From the NCBI RefSeq assembly GCF_023544445.1, contig NZ_JALPVJ010000007.1, positions 62,001 to 126,000 on the forward strand: 64,000 bases of DNA. The letters run 5' to 3'. The position numbers and the translations under genes were made by a program. Within the stretch, counting starts at the first letter, position 1. Every line of letters begins with the position of its first letter. Shown here in pieces: positions 1 through 9,088 of the stretch. Source of the DNA: Actinoplanes sp. M2I2 (GTDB lineage: Bacteria > Actinomycetota > Actinomycetes > Mycobacteriales > Micromonosporaceae). The notes below the pieces were generated by a model. The model searched no databases. It had not been told where the DNA came from and worked only from the letters and a program-made list of their open reading frames with translations.

Positions 1-795
1 GGTGCCGACGATGCCGCCGTTCTCGCGCATCTCGTCCACCTCGCGGCCGATGGCGGCGGCTCGGCGGCGCAGTTCGGCGTCGTCCCGGCCGACGCAGAGC
101 ACCGCCGCGGCCGAGAACTCCGGCAGGTTCGTCCGGCCGATGGCGGCGCTCGCCGCTCGTACCCGCTCGAAGGACGGGGCCACGTCTTCGACCTTGACGA
201 AGGCGATGTTGAACTCGTCGGCGTAGCGGGCGGCCAGCGCCGGGGTCCGCTTCTTGCCGTGTCCGCCGACGATGACCGGCGGGCGGGGCGACTGCGCCGG
301 CTTGGGCAGCGCCGGGGAGTCGGTGAGCTGGTAGAACTTGCCCTGGAACTGGTAGGTCTGGCCGGGCGGCGTCGCCCACAGGCCGGTGATGATCTCGAGC
401 TGTTCCTCGAGCCGGTCGAAACGCTCGCCGAGCGGGGGGAACGGGATGCCGTAGGCGGTGTGCTCGGCCTCGAACCAGCCGCCGCCGAGCCCGAACTCGA
501 TGCGGCCGCCGCTCATCTGGTCGGCCTGGGCGACGGCGACGGCCAGCGGGCCGGGCAGCCGGAAGGTGGCCGAGGTGACCAGCGTGCCGAGCCGGATGCG
601 GGAGGTCTGCACGGCCAGCGCGGCCAGCGTCAGCCAGGCGTCGCTCGGGCCGGGCAGCCCGTCGCCGCCCATGGTGAGGAAGTGGTCGGAACGGAAGAAA
701 CCGTCGTAGCCGCTGGCCTCGGCGGCCTGCGCGAGCCGGCGCAGGTCGTCGTGGCTGGCCCCTTGCTGGGGCTCGGTGAAGATCACGAGACGCAT
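1..795 (-). CDS. LLM-class F420-dependent oxidoreductase (3' end beyond window)
   Basis: The reading frame starts at ATG 795 and runs off the left edge, giving 265 residues without a stop. The N-terminus (MRLVIFTEPQ) and the blocks SDHFLTMGG, GGGWFEAEHTAYGIPFP and PPVIVGGHGKKRTPALAARY are typical of luciferase-like (beta/alpha)8 monooxygenases of the F420-dependent type, which use reduced F420 or flavin to oxidise or reduce small molecules. The substrate cannot be read from sequence. It is divergent from the SAM hydrolase-like gene, with 84 nt between starts. Missing the C-terminus. Confidence 0.85.
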   Translation of the reverse strand, partial: MRLVIFTEPQQGASHDDLRRLAQAAEASGYDGFFRSDHFLTMGGDGLPGPSDAWLTLAALAVQTSRIRLGTLVTSATFRLPGPLAVAVAQADQMSGGRIEFGLGGGWFEAEHTAYGIPFPPLGERFDRLEEQLEIITGLWATPPGQTYQFQGKFYQLTDSPALPKPAQSPRPPVIVGGHGKKRTPALAARYADEFNIAFVKVEDVAPSFERVRAASAAIGRTNLPEFSAAAVLCVGRDDAELRRRAAAIGREVDEMRENGGIVGT

Positions 796-879
796 GCGTC
801 AACCCTGCCAGATCACGCCCGGCGCGCCCCGGGGAACCTGCCGCACACGATCCGTAGCAAGGCAGTAACGTTTCTCACC

Positions 880-1671
880 ATGGCCGGGTATGAATGGATC
901 AGCTTCACGACCGACTACGGAACGTTCGACGGCTTCGTCGCGGCGTGTCACGGGTCGATCGCTCGCATCGCTCCGCAGGTACGCGTCATCGACGTCACGC
1001 ATCACGTGCCGCCGGCCGATGTGGCCCGCGGCGCCGCCGTGCTGGCGCAGACCGCGCCGTACCTGCCGCCGAGCGTGCATGTCGCGGTGGTCGACCCGGG
1101 CGTGGGCACGGCCCGGCGCGGCGTCGTCCTCAGCACGCCGGGCGGACTGCTCGTCGGTCCGGACAACGGCCTGCTCATCTGGGCCGCCGAGGCGCTGGGG
1201 GGCATTGAGGCGGCGCACGAGTTGTCCAGCGAGAAGTGGTTCCCGAGCAACGTCTCGAGCACCTTCCACGGGCGTGACATCTTCGCGCCGGCCGCCGCGC
1301 GTCTGGCCGGGGGCGCCGACCTGACCGACGCCGGCCCGGCGATCGACCGCGACACCCTCGTACGCCTGCCCGACCCGGTCGTCACGGTCGGCGACGGCTG
1401 GCTCGAGGCCGAAGTACTCACCGTCGACCGGTTCGGCAACGTGCAGCTGGCGGCCGGCGGCGAGACCCTGCGCGGCCTGGGCAACGAGCTCATGATCAAC
1501 GGCATGGTCAGCGCCCGCCGCGGCGCCACGTTCGCCGATGTCGGCCTGGGTGACCTGCTGGTCTTCGAGGACTCGGCCGGGCACGTGGCCATCGCCGTCA
1601 ACAACGGCCGCGCGGTGGTCGTGCTCTCCGTGCAGCCGGGCGACATCGTCAAGCTGACCGTCAGGCAGTAG
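880..1671 (+). CDS. SAM hydroxide adenosyltransferase (DUF62 family)
   Basis: A 263-aa protein of the S-adenosylmethionine hydroxide adenosyltransferase family (DUF62, relatives of SalL/FlA), which splits SAM into adenosine and methionine using an activated water. Visible signatures are ISFTTDYGTFDGFVAACHG near the N-terminus, VAVVDPGVGTARR in the middle, GPDNGLL, and FHGRDIFAPAAA. The C-terminal beta-barrel contains VDRFGNVQL. The frame is open far upstream, but homology begins at ATG 880, so that start is used. The 3' end overlaps the convergent hemerythrin-like gene by 11 bp. Physiological role is not settled for this family. Confidence 0.88.
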   Translation: MAGYEWISFTTDYGTFDGFVAACHGSIARIAPQVRVIDVTHHVPPADVARGAAVLAQTAPYLPPSVHVAVVDPGVGTARRGVVLSTPGGLLVGPDNGLLIWAAEALGGIEAAHELSSEKWFPSNVSSTFHGRDIFAPAAARLAGGADLTDAGPAIDRDTLVRLPDPVVTVGDGWLEAEVLTVDRFGNVQLAAGGETLRGLGNELMINGMVSARRGATFADVGLGDLLVFEDSAGHVAIAVNNGRAVVVLSVQPGDIVKLTVRQ

Positions 1672-2371
1672 CCCGGATCCTGTCCCGGGAAGCGGCGTAG
1701 ACCCGGTCACCGGCCAGCCGCCACAACACCCGGGCCGGGACGGGCAGCTCGGCCAGGAAGCGCTTCTTCTCGGCCGGCGTCGCCTCCTCGAGGATCGCCC
1801 CGAGGAAGACCAGCGCCATCTTTCCCTTGGGCAGGACCTCCTTGCCGCGATCCCCGACCGCGCGCCACTCGGCCGGGGTGAGGTGCTGCTCGACGATCGG
1901 CAGCACCTCGCGCTCCTCGTCGGCCAGGTGCTCCTCCAGGGCCACCGACGCCCGGGCGAGCACGTCGGCCAGGGCGTCGCGGTCGTCGGCGCGCGCCTCG
2001 GCCCGCCAGCGCGGCAGGATCGCGTCGATGCGGGCCAGCGGCTCGTGCAGCCGCTCGTGCTGGGCCTCCATGCGGTTGATCAGGTCGGCGTGCATCCGGG
2101 CCCGGTCGAGCAGCAGCGGCCAGACCAGCTCGTCCTCGGCCGTGTGGTGATGGTGCAGCCCGGAGGCCACGTTGGCCAGATGCAGCCCGAGCACCTCGGC
2201 GCGGGCGGTGTGGCCGGGCGCGACGGCGCGGATCAGCGCGGGCAGGATGCGGAACTCGCGCCGGAAGACCCGGTGGACCACCAGCATGTCCCAGGTGTCG
2301 GTGCGCTCAGCCGGGTGCGGAGAAGCGGGCGCGGAATCGGTGTTCGGCGGAGTGGAACGCGCGGAAGTCAT
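1661..2371 (-). CDS. Hemerythrin-like domain protein
   Basis: About 236 aa from ATG 2371 (a GTG at 2380 is the alternative). The core is a hemerythrin HHE-type helical bundle: LHHHHTAEDELVWPLL, then EAQHERLHEPLARID, then LEEHLADEEREVLPIVEQH, supplying the His/Glu ligands for a di-iron site. Such proteins bind oxygen or NO or sense redox state in the cytoplasm. The C-terminal 60 residues (ending RDRIRATA) are outside the classic domain. The gene diverges from the large AfsR-type regulator; a perfect 7-bp dyad lies between the two starts, so co-regulation is plausible but unproven. Confidence 0.82.
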   Translation of the reverse strand: MTSARSTPPNTDSAPASPHPAERTDTWDMLVVHRVFRREFRILPALIRAVAPGHTARAEVLGLHLANVASGLHHHHTAEDELVWPLLLDRARMHADLINRMEAQHERLHEPLARIDAILPRWRAEARADDRDALADVLARASVALEEHLADEEREVLPIVEQHLTPAEWRAVGDRGKEVLPKGKMALVFLGAILEEATPAEKKRFLAELPVPARVLWRLAGDRVYAASRDRIRATA

Positions 2372-2394
2372 GACCCTCACGCTCGCAGGGTCGC

Positions 2395-2413
2395 CTTGCA
2401 GACTGCCTGCAAG
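2395..2413. promoter_or_regulatory. Dyad CTTGCAG-N5-CTGCAAG, candidate operator
   Basis: Perfect 7-bp inverted repeat with a 5-nt spacer, in the 56-bp space between the divergent starts of the hemerythrin-like gene (2371) and the BTAD regulator (2428). A further CTGCA follows at 2419. Position and symmetry suggest binding of a dimeric regulator. Which protein binds is unknown. Confidence 0.45.
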
Positions 2414-2427
2414 CCGCCTGCACTCCT

Positions 2428-5136
2428 ATGCTCGGACCCGTGCTGATCGGCCGGGTGCTCGGTCCCACCGAGATCGAGGTGGACGGCGCGGTCGCCGACC
2501 TCGGTGGACCGCTGCCGCGCCGGCTGGTCGCCGCCCTGCTGGCCGCCGAGGGCCGCCCCGTCCGGGAGGACGCCCTGGCCGACGCCATCTGGGGCGACGA
2601 GACGCCCCCTCATCCGACCGCTTCCCTTCAGGCGTACGTCTCCCGGTTGCGCCGCGCCCTGGGCGGCCGGTCCCCCCTGGCCCGGGCCGGCGCCGGCTAC
2701 CGGCTCACGGTCGACGACACCGACGCCGCCCGGTTCGCCGCCGAGGTGCTGCGCGGCCGCGAGCTGCTCGACGAGGATCGGCCGGCCGAGGCGCTCCGGC
2801 TGTTCGACGCCGCCCTCGCCCGGTGGCGCGGGGAGGCGTACGCGGATCTGCCCGGGCACCCGGCCCGCACCCGCCTCGACGAGCTGCGCGCGGTGGCCGT
2901 CGAGGAGCGGCTCGCGGCCCGGCTGGCCGATGGCGACGCCGCGGGCGCGGTCGGCGAGCTCGAGGCGGCCACGGCGGCCGAGCCCTATCGCGAGCGCGGG
3001 TGGGAGCTGCTGATCCTCGCGCTGTATCGCGGTGGGCGGCAGGCCGACGCGCTGGCCGCGTTGCGCCGGGTGCGGGAGCGGCTGGCCGACGACCTCGGCA
3101 TCGACCCGGGTCCGGCGCTGCAGAGCCTCGAGCGACGCCTGCTCGCCCAGGACCCCGGACTCCTGCTGACCTCGCGCTCCGCTCCCCCCGTACGCCCGCT
3201 GTCCCGGTTCTTCGGCCGGACCGGTGAGCTGGCCGGCCTGGCCGAGCTCGTGTCGACCGCCCGCCTGGTCACGCTGGTCGGGCCGGGCGGCGCGGGGAAG
3301 ACCCGGCTCGCCGTCGAGTTCGCCGCCGGGCAGGACCCGTGGTTCGTCCGGCTCGCCGACGTGGCCGGGCCGGCGCTGGTGCCGGCCGCCGTGGCCGCCG
3401 CCGTCGGCGTGCGCGGCGCGACCACCGACGCCATCGCGACCGCCTTGGGCGACCGTTCCGGCCTGCTGCTGCTCGACAACTGTGAGCACGTCGTGGCCGC
3501 GGCCGCCGACGTGGCGTTCGCGCTGCTCGCCCGCTGCCCGGGGCTGCGGGTGCTGGCCACCAGCCGCGAGCCGCTCTCGATCGACGGCGAGCGCCTTCTG
3601 CCGGTCTCCCCGCTGCCCACCGAGGACGCGGTCGCCCTGCTGACCGACCGCATCACCGGCGTACGCCCCGGGTGGCGCCCCAGCCCGGCCGAGTCCGAGG
3701 CGCTGGTCCGGCTCGCGGCGGCCCTGGACGGCATCCCGCTGGCGCTGGAGCTGGCGGCCGCCCGCGCCCGCGTACTCGGTCTGAGCGAGCTGCTGGAGAT
3801 GCTCGACGACCGGTTCCCGGCGCTCGGCCCGGTGCCGCGGGGCGCCCTCGCCCCGCACGAGACGCTGGAGGCCGCCGTGGCCTGGAGCGTCGATCTGCTC
3901 GGGGCCCACGACCGGGCGTTGCTGCTGCGGCTGTGGCCGTTCGAGGGCGGCTTCCCGCTGTCGGCCGTCGAGGACGATCTGGACGCTCTCTCGGCGCTGG
4001 TCGCGCGTTCGGTGGTGGTGGCCGACACGACCGTCGTCCCGACCCGCTACCGGCTGCTGGAGATCGTCCGGGCGTACTGCCGGCAGCGCGACCCGGATCC
4101 GAGGGACAGCCGGGACCGGCACGCCCGGTGGGTCCGCGAGCTCGTCGAGCGCCACGCGCCGCTGCTGCGCGGCGAGCGGTCGGCCCACGCGATCCGGACG
4201 CTCAACCGGGAGCTGCCCAACCTGCGCGCCGGCATCGAGCACGATCTCGGTGCGCGTCCGGCGAGCGCGCTGCGCACCGCCGGGCTGCTGCAGTGGTTCT
4301 GGTTCCGCGGCGGACTGGTCGCGGACGGTCTGCGGCTGCTGGGCGACGGCCTGGCGGCCGCCCCGGAGGCGCCGCCCACCGACCGGGCCCGGGCCCACCT
4401 CAGCACGGCCCTGTTGCGCTACCTGGCCGGTGATCCCGGCGCGATGACCGACCTCGGCACCGGTCTGGCGATCCTGGGCGAGCACCCCGACCACGAGGGG
4501 CGGATCCTGGCCGCGCAGGGTTCCTACTACGAGTCGCTCTACTGGTCGTTCCGCGGTGAGTTCGCCCGGGCCGTCGAGCCCGCGCGCCGGTCGATGGCGC
4601 TGGCCCGGCGGATCGGCGAGGAGTGGATCCAGCCCGCCTCCGCGATGGCCCTCGGCGCGGCGCTGGTCGGCGCCGGCGAGGTCCTGGAGGGCCGCCGGGT
4701 GCTCGCCGCGGCCGGCCGGGAAGCGATCGGGCGGCGTCAGGCCTGGACGGCGGCCATGAGCGGGCTGCTGCTGGCCCGTGCGCTGCTCACCGACGGCCCG
4801 TCGGCCCCCGCGCAGCCCGAGCCGGCTCTCGCCGCGGTGCGGCAGGCGCTGGACGGCTTCGCCGGCGAGGACGACGTCGGCAACCTGCTCGCCGGGCTGC
4901 ACACCGGCGCGTACGCGCTGGCCCGGGCCGGTCGGACCGGCGAGGCGGCCCGGTTGCTGGTGGCGACCCGGCGAGCCGCGGCCCGCCGCGGCCTCGACCT
5001 GGACGCCATGGACCCGATCCGGGCCGCCGGCCTCACCGCGGCCGTCGGCGAGGCCGAACTCGCCCGGGTCGCGGACCCGATCGACGACGAGTCGGCCCTG
5101 CCGGCGTTACTCGGGCCCGCTCCGGGGCAGGATTGA
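2428..5136 (+). CDS. AfsR/SARP-type transcriptional regulator with BTAD, NB-ARC and TPR-like regions
   Basis: A 902-aa multidomain regulator. Residues about 1-95 form an OmpR-like winged helix, 96-245 the bacterial transcriptional activation domain (LYRGGRQADALAALRRVRE is typical), and from about 270 an NB-ARC ATPase with P-loop GPGGAGKTR near 285 and Walker B LLLLDNCEHV near 346. The remaining roughly 450 residues are helical and Ala/Leu/Arg rich, consistent with TPR repeats. Proteins of this build activate secondary-metabolite or stress genes in actinomycetes. No biosynthetic cluster is adjacent here; the divergent hemerythrin-like gene is the obvious candidate target. ATG 2428 is used; GTG 2440 is possible. 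Confidence 0.88.
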   Translation: MLGPVLIGRVLGPTEIEVDGAVADLGGPLPRRLVAALLAAEGRPVREDALADAIWGDETPPHPTASLQAYVSRLRRALGGRSPLARAGAGYRLTVDDTDAARFAAEVLRGRELLDEDRPAEALRLFDAALARWRGEAYADLPGHPARTRLDELRAVAVEERLAARLADGDAAGAVGELEAATAAEPYRERGWELLILALYRGGRQADALAALRRVRERLADDLGIDPGPALQSLERRLLAQDPGLLLTSRSAPPVRPLSRFFGRTGELAGLAELVSTARLVTLVGPGGAGKTRLAVEFAAGQDPWFVRLADVAGPALVPAAVAAAVGVRGATTDAIATALGDRSGLLLLDNCEHVVAAAADVAFALLARCPGLRVLATSREPLSIDGERLLPVSPLPTEDAVALLTDRITGVRPGWRPSPAESEALVRLAAALDGIPLALELAAARARVLGLSELLEMLDDRFPALGPVPRGALAPHETLEAAVAWSVDLLGAHDRALLLRLWPFEGGFPLSAVEDDLDALSALVARSVVVADTTVVPTRYRLLEIVRAYCRQRDPDPRDSRDRHARWVRELVERHAPLLRGERSAHAIRTLNRELPNLRAGIEHDLGARPASALRTAGLLQWFWFRGGLVADGLRLLGDGLAAAPEAPPTDRARAHLSTALLRYLAGDPGAMTDLGTGLAILGEHPDHEGRILAAQGSYYESLYWSFRGEFARAVEPARRSMALARRIGEEWIQPASAMALGAALVGAGEVLEGRRVLAAAGREAIGRRQAWTAAMSGLLLARALLTDGPSAPAQPEPALAAVRQALDGFAGEDDVGNLLAGLHTGAYALARAGRTGEAARLLVATRRAAARRGLDLDAMDPIRAAGLTAAVGEAELARVADPIDDESALPALLGPAPGQD

Positions 5137-5140
5137 GGGC

Positions 5141-5992
5141 ATGCCCGAGGGCGACACCGTCTGGAACACCGCGCGCGTGCTGGAGAAGGCCCTCCAGGGC
5201 GACGTGCTGACCGGCTCCGACTTCCGCGTGCCCCAGCTGGCCACGACCGATCTCAGCGGCTGGACCGTCGCCGAGTCGGCGAGCCGGGGCAAACACCTGC
5301 TGCTGCGTCTGACGCGCGACGGCGAGACACCGCTCACTCTGCACTCGCATCTGCGGATGGAGGGCGCCTGGCGGGCGTACGCCCCCGGGGAGCGCTGGAC
5401 GGCCCGGCCGGCTCACCTGATCCGGGTCGTGCTGCGCACCGCCCGCTCGGTCGCCGTCGGCTATCACCTGCACGAGGTCGCGCTCTATCCGACGGCCGAT
5501 GAGGAGCAGCACGTCGGCCACCTCGGGCCCGACCTGCTGGGGGCCGACTGGGACGCCGACGAGGCCGTCCGCCGGATAGCCGAGCATCCCGGGACGACCA
5601 TCGCCGAGGCCCTGCTCGACCAGCGCAACCTGGCCGGCGTGGGCAATCTCTACAAGGCCGAGACGCTGTTCCTGCGCGGGCTCTGGCCGTGGACGCCGGT
5701 GTCGGGGGTCGCCGACCTGGCGGGCACCGTGCGGCTGGCCCAGAAGCTCGTGGCATCCAACCGTGGACGGTGGACCCAGACCACGACCGGCTCGCTGCGA
5801 CGCGGTCAGACGAGCTATGTGTACGGTCGCCGCGCACAGCCGTGCCGCCGATGCGGCGCCGCGATCCAGAAGGATGAGAAGGGCGAGCGGATCACCTATT
5901 GGTGCCCGCGCTGCCAGCCCCGCCCGGCCGAGAACCCAGCCGACAACCAAGCCGGCAACTCGACCGGGAAGCCGGCCGAGAGCTCGGCCTAG
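5141..5992 (+). CDS. nei: Fpg/Nei-family DNA glycosylase (endonuclease VIII-like)
   Basis: 283 aa beginning MPEGDT: after Met removal the N-terminus is Pro-Glu, the catalytic pair of the Fpg/Nei family, with PEGDT pointing to the Nei branch rather than MutM (PELPE). Other family features are ASRGKHLLLR, the helix-two-turn-helix region LLDQRNLAGVGNLYKAE, RRGQTSYVYGR and a C-terminal zinc finger (CRRC...CPRC). It excises oxidised pyrimidines and nicks the abasic site. The start lies 4 nt after the regulator stop, with GAGGGC just upstream. About 25 low-complexity residues follow the finger. Confidence 0.92.
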   Translation: MPEGDTVWNTARVLEKALQGDVLTGSDFRVPQLATTDLSGWTVAESASRGKHLLLRLTRDGETPLTLHSHLRMEGAWRAYAPGERWTARPAHLIRVVLRTARSVAVGYHLHEVALYPTADEEQHVGHLGPDLLGADWDADEAVRRIAEHPGTTIAEALLDQRNLAGVGNLYKAETLFLRGLWPWTPVSGVADLAGTVRLAQKLVASNRGRWTQTTTGSLRRGQTSYVYGRRAQPCRRCGAAIQKDEKGERITYWCPRCQPRPAENPADNQAGNSTGKPAESSA

Positions 5993-5999
5993 ACGCGGG

Positions 6000-6764
6000 T
6001 CAGATGCTCGCGGCGGGCGGGCGCTTGAGCTCGGAGAGACCCTCGGCCACACCGCGCAGCTTGTCGGTGGCGTCGACCAGGCCGGCGAAGGCCGGGTGCC
6101 GGCCGTCGGTGACCGGGCGGCCGTCCTCGGCGACATAGCTGGCGGCCGCGGCCACCAGCCGCTCGTACGCCTCGACGCCCTCGGTGAACTGGGCGGCCAG
6201 CGACGTGTGGGAGTCGGTGAGGTTGGCTCGCTGCTCGGGCGGGGCCAGCGGCAGGGCGCGCTCGACGCTCGCCACGCGCTGGCCGAGATCGCGCAGCCAC
6301 TCCTCGGCGACGGCGGCCTCGAGCACGGCGCCCTCGCCCGCCCCGGTCAGCCGGCCGGACAGCGCCGACAACGTGGACGACGCGCGGTCGAGCCTGTCCC
6401 ACGCCTGGGTGATCGCCGAGCCGCGCAGGGCGTACCTGTTCTTCTGCCGGCGCACTTCCTCGAGCATCGTGCGGCCGGCCGGGAAACGCTCGATCGCCGC
6501 GGCGAGCTTGGCGCCGGCGATCGCGGGCGGGGGCGGCGGCGGAGCCGGCTGGGCGGCCAGCTCGCGGTGGTCGCTGAAGCGCCACCAGGCCAGCGCGACC
6601 GAGGCGCCGGCCGAGCCGGCCCAGATCGCGTCGGCCCAGCCGATGCCCGCATAGGGGGTGAGAACGGCGGTGGCCGCGGTCAGTCCGCCGCCCAGCACAC
6701 TCCATCGGCGTGCCGCGCTGCGCAGGCCCTTGAGCCGCCGGAAGTATCTGGTCCGCTCGTCCAC
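6000..6764 (-). CDS. pspM: Phage-shock envelope-stress protein PspM
   Basis: 254 aa from GTG 6764, chosen because GGGAGG sits 6 nt upstream; the frame is open further upstream but unrelated. Starts VDERTRYFRRLKGLR, then two close hydrophobic segments (about 20-60) and a long charged C-terminal helical region with a short proline run. This arrangement, and its place directly downstream of pspA, match PspM (Rv2743c-like), the integral membrane partner of PspA in the actinobacterial Psp system that stabilises the membrane under stress. Sequence identity in this family is low, so context carries much of the call. Confidence 0.78.
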   Translation of the reverse strand: MDERTRYFRRLKGLRSAARRWSVLGGGLTAATAVLTPYAGIGWADAIWAGSAGASVALAWWRFSDHRELAAQPAPPPPPPAIAGAKLAAAIERFPAGRTMLEEVRRQKNRYALRGSAITQAWDRLDRASSTLSALSGRLTGAGEGAVLEAAVAEEWLRDLGQRVASVERALPLAPPEQRANLTDSHTSLAAQFTEGVEAYERLVAAAASYVAEDGRPVTDGRHPAFAGLVDATDKLRGVAEGLSELKRPPAASI

Positions 6765-6813
6765 CGTCGTCCTCCCCTGAATGTCGCGCTCCCCTGAATG
6801 TCGTGCGGGTGCT

Positions 6814-7671
6814 TCAGCCGGCCGCCGTCGTGTCGCCACGCTTCTGGTTCATCGTGGCCCGGATCTCGTCGAGACGGGCCACGCTGGCCGGGTCGGACGT
6901 CGGACCGGCCTGCTCGACCGCGGGCTGCGCGGGCGCGGCGCCGAGCTTGTCGCCGCCCATGCTGGCGCGGATCTGCTCGAGCCGGGAGGAGCCGGCCAGG
7001 TCGAGGCTGGATTTCTGCACCTCGAGCATGCGGCCCTCGACCGAGTTGGACGCGAGCTCGGCCCGGCCCATCGCGTTCGCGTAGCGCTGCTCGATCTTGT
7101 CGCGGACCTCGTCGAGCGACGGCGTGTTGCCGGGCGCGGAGAGCGACGACATCGACTCGAGCGACTTGGCCACCGTCTCCTGCATCTTGGCCTGCTCGAG
7201 CTGGCTCAGCAGACGCGACCGCTCGGCGATGCGCTGCTGCAGCACCATGGCGTTGTTCTCCACTGCCTTGCGGGCCTGACCCGCGGCGGAGAGCGCCTGG
7301 TCGTGCAGCGTCTTGAGGTCCTCCATCGACTGCTCGCCGGAGACCAGCTGGGTGGCCAGCGTCTGAGCGGTCGACTCGTATTTCTGGGCCTCGGCCTCGT
7401 CGCCGCCGGCACGTGCCCGATCGGCCAGGACGAGCGCCTGCCGGGCCATGCCCTGCAGCTTCTCGACCTCTTCCATCTGGCGGGACAGCTTCATCTCGAG
7501 CTGCCGCTGGTTGCCGATCACCGCCGCGGCCTGCTGCACGAGGGCCTGGTGCTGGCGCTGTGCGTCCTCGATGGCCTGCTGGATCTGAACCTTCGGGTCG
7601 GCGTATTCGTCGATCTTCGCGCCGAAGAGCGCCATCATGTAACGCCAGCCCTTGACGAACGGATTCGCCAT
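6814..7671 (-). CDS. pspA: Phage-shock protein A (PspA/IM30 family)
   Basis: 285 aa from ATG 7671 ([20 protein letters not shown]). Residues 25-220 are an almost uninterrupted coiled coil rich in Gln/Glu/Lys/Arg, as in PspA/Vipp1 ESCRT-III-like membrane-remodelling proteins. The C-terminal section ([14 protein letters not shown], preceded by a similar LEQIRASMG) carries a repeated motif seen in actinobacterial PspA. It acts at the inner face of the membrane. pspM follows after 49 nt, and clgR lies upstream on the same strand, but a strong hairpin separates clgR from pspA, so pspA-pspM may have its own promoter. Confidence 0.92.
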   Translation of the reverse strand: MANPFVKGWRYMMALFGAKIDEYADPKVQIQQAIEDAQRQHQALVQQAAAVIGNQRQLEMKLSRQMEEVEKLQGMARQALVLADRARAGGDEAEAQKYESTAQTLATQLVSGEQSMEDLKTLHDQALSAAGQARKAVENNAMVLQQRIAERSRLLSQLEQAKMQETVAKSLESMSSLSAPGNTPSLDEVRDKIEQRYANAMGRAELASNSVEGRMLEVQKSSLDLAGSSRLEQIRASMGGDKLGAAPAQPAVEQAGPTSDPASVARLDEIRATMNQKRGDTTAAG

Positions 7672-7956
7672 CTCGCGGTATCCCCTCAATGTCGCTCAAT
7701 CGGGTCCGCCACCGACGCAGATCGAGGAGCTGTCGCGATGGCGGGGTCCACCAGGTGCTTCACCCGGTGTGGTCATGCCATCGTGTCAGCTCGACGCCAC
7801 CGACGTCACGTGACCTCGGGGGGATCTCAGGGTGACCCCCACGCTACGAGGCTACGCGCTTCTCCGGGTCGGGGTCGATCCCGAGGGAGCGTCCCCGAGG
7901 CAGTCACAGCAACCCCACAGATGGCCGCAAAGAGCCCCATAGGGTCGGAGAACGAG

Positions 7957-7995
7957 CCGAGCCGGACCCGCTCACGAGGAGCGGACCCGGCTCGG
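7957..7995 (-). terminator. Hairpin downstream of clgR
   Basis: Stem of 15 pairs interrupted by one 2-nt mismatch (CCGAGCCGG arm 7957-7965, CCGCTC inner arm 7968-7973) with a 5-nt loop, 16 nt after the clgR stop. No U-run follows on the minus strand, so termination or RNA processing is inferred from stem strength. The remaining approximately 285 nt to pspA (7672-7956) contains no gene; I could not pick a promoter with confidence. Confidence 0.6.
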
Positions 7996-8011
7996 ATCAA
8001 GGATCTGTTTT

Positions 8012-8425
8012 TCAGGCCGCGTAGACGACGTCGCGATGCGGCTTGCGCGTCGCGTGCAGCGTCGCCTTGAGCGGCGATTCGCGGCGGACCGAGACGGAGA
8101 CGTCGCCCTCGGTCGCCTTGGCCGTCGCCGCCTTGGACGACTGGGCCTTGGCGGACTCGGCCTCGACCGGCACTAGAACACCCTCCATGCCCTCAGCGAG
8201 CGACAGCGTGCTGCTGACCTCGCTGAGCAACTCGGAGAGTCGAGCGCCGAGCGCGTCGCAGATGGCGGCGAGCAACTCGCTGGACGCTTCCTTCTGTCCG
8301 CGCTCGATCTCGGACAGGTAGCCCAGGCTGACATTCGCGGCGGTGGACACCTCGCGCAGCGTGCGGTGCTGCCCCTGCCGGCGCGCCCTCAGTGCGTCGC
8401 CGATAACCCGGCGTAGCAGGACCAT
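8012..8425 (-). CDS. clgR: XRE-family regulator ClgR
   Basis: 137 aa from ATG 8425, preceded by GGAGGAGGTGCC, an excellent ribosome-binding site. Helix-turn-helix of the XRE/Cro type at about 10-65 ([20 protein letters not shown]), followed by an Ala/Lys/Ser-rich linker. ClgR activates clp protease genes and, in mycobacteria, the psp genes; its position upstream of pspA-pspM fits. The protein ends Val-Tyr-Ala-Ala; a C-terminal Ala-Ala is known in Streptomyces ClgR to mark it for ClpP degradation, so the same feedback is likely here. Lies downstream of pgsA-pncC on the same strand. Confidence 0.9.
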   Translation of the reverse strand: MVLLRRVIGDALRARRQGQHRTLREVSTAANVSLGYLSEIERGQKEASSELLAAICDALGARLSELLSEVSSTLSLAEGMEGVLVPVEAESAKAQSSKAATAKATEGDVSVSVRRESPLKATLHATRKPHRDVVYAA

Positions 8426-8532
8426 GGCACCTCCTCCTGCGGCGGGGCCACCGGCATACGCCGGAGGCTTCCCGCAACCGTACCCGCTGCCGGCCAGACC
8501 GACATACCGCCCCGCCGAATTACGGGACAGCC

Positions 8533-8550
8533 CGACAACGGGGCTTGTCG
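8533..8550. promoter_or_regulatory. Dyad CGACAA-N6-TTGTCG upstream of clgR
   Basis: Perfect 6-bp inverted repeat about 108 nt upstream of the clgR start, in the 158-nt space between pncC and clgR. It is a candidate regulator site for clgR; it does not clearly match the ClgR consensus I know (CGC-rich half-sites). Confidence 0.3.
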
Positions 8551-8583
8551 TGCAACTGCTGGGGTCACTGAGACATTCCCAGC

Positions 8584-9078
8584 TCACACGGTGGCCGGGG
8601 CGCCCTGAATACAGTCTGAGAGCAGGAATAGCGCGCGCGTCACACTTTCCGTGCGGATGGCATCACGATTTCCGTCGAGGCGTAGCTCACGCACCTCCAC
8701 GCCGGACCGGCCGGCCACAGCCACATAGACCAGGCCGACCGGCTTGCCGTCCTGCGGCTCGGGTCCGGCCACGCCGGTCGTCGCCACACCCCAGTCCGCC
8801 CCGCACCGCTCGCGGGCGCCCACGGCCAGCGCCGCGGCGACGTCGGGATCGACCGGTCCGCGCTCGTCCAGCAGGTCCTGCGGCACACCGGCGAGCGTGT
8901 GCTTCAGCTCGGTGGCGTAGACGACGAAGCCACCCCGGTAGACCGCGCTCACCCCCGGGATCTCGACGACGGTCGCGGCCACCAGCCCACCGGTCAGCGA
9001 CTCGGCCGTGGCGAATGTCTCGTGCCGCTCGACGAGCCGGTGAACAGCGGCCGCGGCGGCGACGTCCTTGCTTGTCAC
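8584..9078 (-). CDS. pncC: CinA-family nicotinamide-nucleotide amidohydrolase (PncC)
   Basis: 164 aa from GTG 9078 (GTGAG lies 6 nt upstream); an in-frame ATG at 9120 overlapping the pgsA end by 32 nt is an alternative giving 178 aa. The sequence is the stand-alone CinA C-terminal domain: [33 protein letters not shown], and [19 protein letters not shown]. The enzyme deamidates nicotinamide mononucleotide to nicotinate mononucleotide in NAD salvage. The pgsA-pncC-clgR order is frequent in actinomycetes. Confidence 0.9.
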   Translation of the reverse strand: MTSKDVAAAAAVHRLVERHETFATAESLTGGLVAATVVEIPGVSAVYRGGFVVYATELKHTLAGVPQDLLDERGPVDPDVAAALAVGARERCGADWGVATTGVAGPEPQDGKPVGLVYVAVAGRSGVEVRELRLDGNRDAIRTESVTRALFLLSDCIQGAPATV

Positions 9079-9088
9079 GGCGATCTCA

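Noticed and set aside
2377..4902. 841-codon minus-strand frame opposite the BTAD regulator
   Set aside because: Antisense shadow; low-complexity Gln/Gly/Arg-rich product, no start signal, while the plus strand carries clear BTAD and NB-ARC motifs.
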